The position numbers were made by a program, and so were the translations under genes. A stretch of 13,703 nucleotides of DNA. Source: JABMRP01 sp964444795. Lineage in GTDB: Bacteria; Planctomycetota; Planctomycetia; Pirellulales; Thermoguttaceae. The DNA is taken from contig CAYUIQ010000233.1 in the NCBI GenBank assembly GCA_964444795.1, forward strand, positions 1-13,703, written 5' to 3'. The notes below the pieces were generated by a model, which was given only the letters and a program-made list of their open reading frames with translations, was not told the DNA's origin and did no database searches. Positions 13,643 through 13,703 of this stretch are shown piece by piece (positions within the stretch are counted from its first letter, which is position 1; the number at the start of each line of letters is the position of its first letter).

Positions 13643-13703
13643 TAGCCCAGGCACTTGTGCCCGGCGTTTGGAAGCACGGTGGTCCCCCCGAAACGCCGGG
13701 CAC
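13643..13703. repeat. Copy B of the 27-base repeat and a 13-bp inverted repeat at the window edge
   Basis: 13643-13669 is the second copy (minus orientation, 26 of 27 identical to 6869-6895). Its GTGCCCGGCGTTT (13657-13669) pairs perfectly with AAACGCCGGGCAC at 13691-13703, the last bases of the window. The inverted repeat probably continues beyond the edge. A TATAAT lies just before it at 13633-13638, with only a weak -35 (TCGACG, 18 bases upstream). Confidence 0.7.

Noticed and set aside
13418..13654. N-terminal extension of the metallopeptidase upstream of 13417
   Set aside because: The extra codons translate the palindromic repeats into repeated VGFHPA-like peptides and would bury the signal peptide.

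Overview
The window (about 60% G+C by eye) looks like a chromosomal piece of a planctomycete, probably of the Pirellula/Blastopirellula kind. The signs are a prepilin-type DUF1559 protein paired with a small lipoprotein, a secreted sulfatase, a secreted SUMF1-domain protein, a proline/acid-rich YidC leader, and intergenic regions rich in hairpin-forming repeats. This placement rests on gene content recalled from the phylum, not on a database search.

Layout. (1) 1-1422, minus strand: the N-terminal part of yidC, cut by the window edge, and upstream of it a calcineurin-like metallophosphoesterase. (2) 1676-3660: tsaB (tRNA t6A biosynthesis, plus) tail to tail with hemL (glutamate-1-semialdehyde aminomutase, minus), 8 bases apart. 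(3) 3882-5272, minus: a DUF1559 pseudopilin-like protein followed by a lipoprotein with a carboxypeptidase-regulatory-like fold, an apparent two-gene operon. (4) 5588-6577, plus: a secreted SUMF1/FGE-fold protein without the FGE cysteines, whose C-terminus resembles a diversity-generating-retroelement target. (5) 6918-9151, plus: a sugar nucleotidyltransferase and a galactokinase-like GHMP kinase overlapping by 4 bases, a likely sugar-to-NDP-sugar cassette. (6) 9300-10739, minus: a secreted type I sulfatase. (7) 10970-11704, plus: a cytidylate-kinase-like P-loop protein. (8) 12005-13417, minus: a secreted putative zinc metallopeptidase with a full metzincin-type zinc motif, which I recall as similar to the eukaryotic YIL108w-type family.

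Non-coding DNA. The three divergent (promoter-facing) gaps hold recognisable sigma70-like promoters and no large repeat. Gaps of about 150 bases or more lying downstream of a stop codon, tandem or convergent, mostly hold inverted repeats: two perfect 29-bp arms at 3679-3764, a two-tier element at 9173-9285, a BIME-like pair at 11741-11979, and others at 6769-6895. The 275-base gap before yidC has only a 6-bp hairpin. A short palindromic repeat cluster (13421-13546) lies directly before the metallopeptidase start, and one inverted copy carries a compensatory base-pair change. A 27-base repeat recurs at 6869-6895 and 13643-13669.

How the genes fit together. Most blocks are independent housekeeping or surface functions. 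Real functional pairs are the kinase/nucleotidyltransferase and DUF1559/lipoprotein. I found no phage, CRISPR, reverse transcriptase, transposase, rRNA or tRNA gene. The best candidates for something new are the SUMF1 C-terminus, the altered sugar kinase and its partner, the metallopeptidase, and the repeat families.
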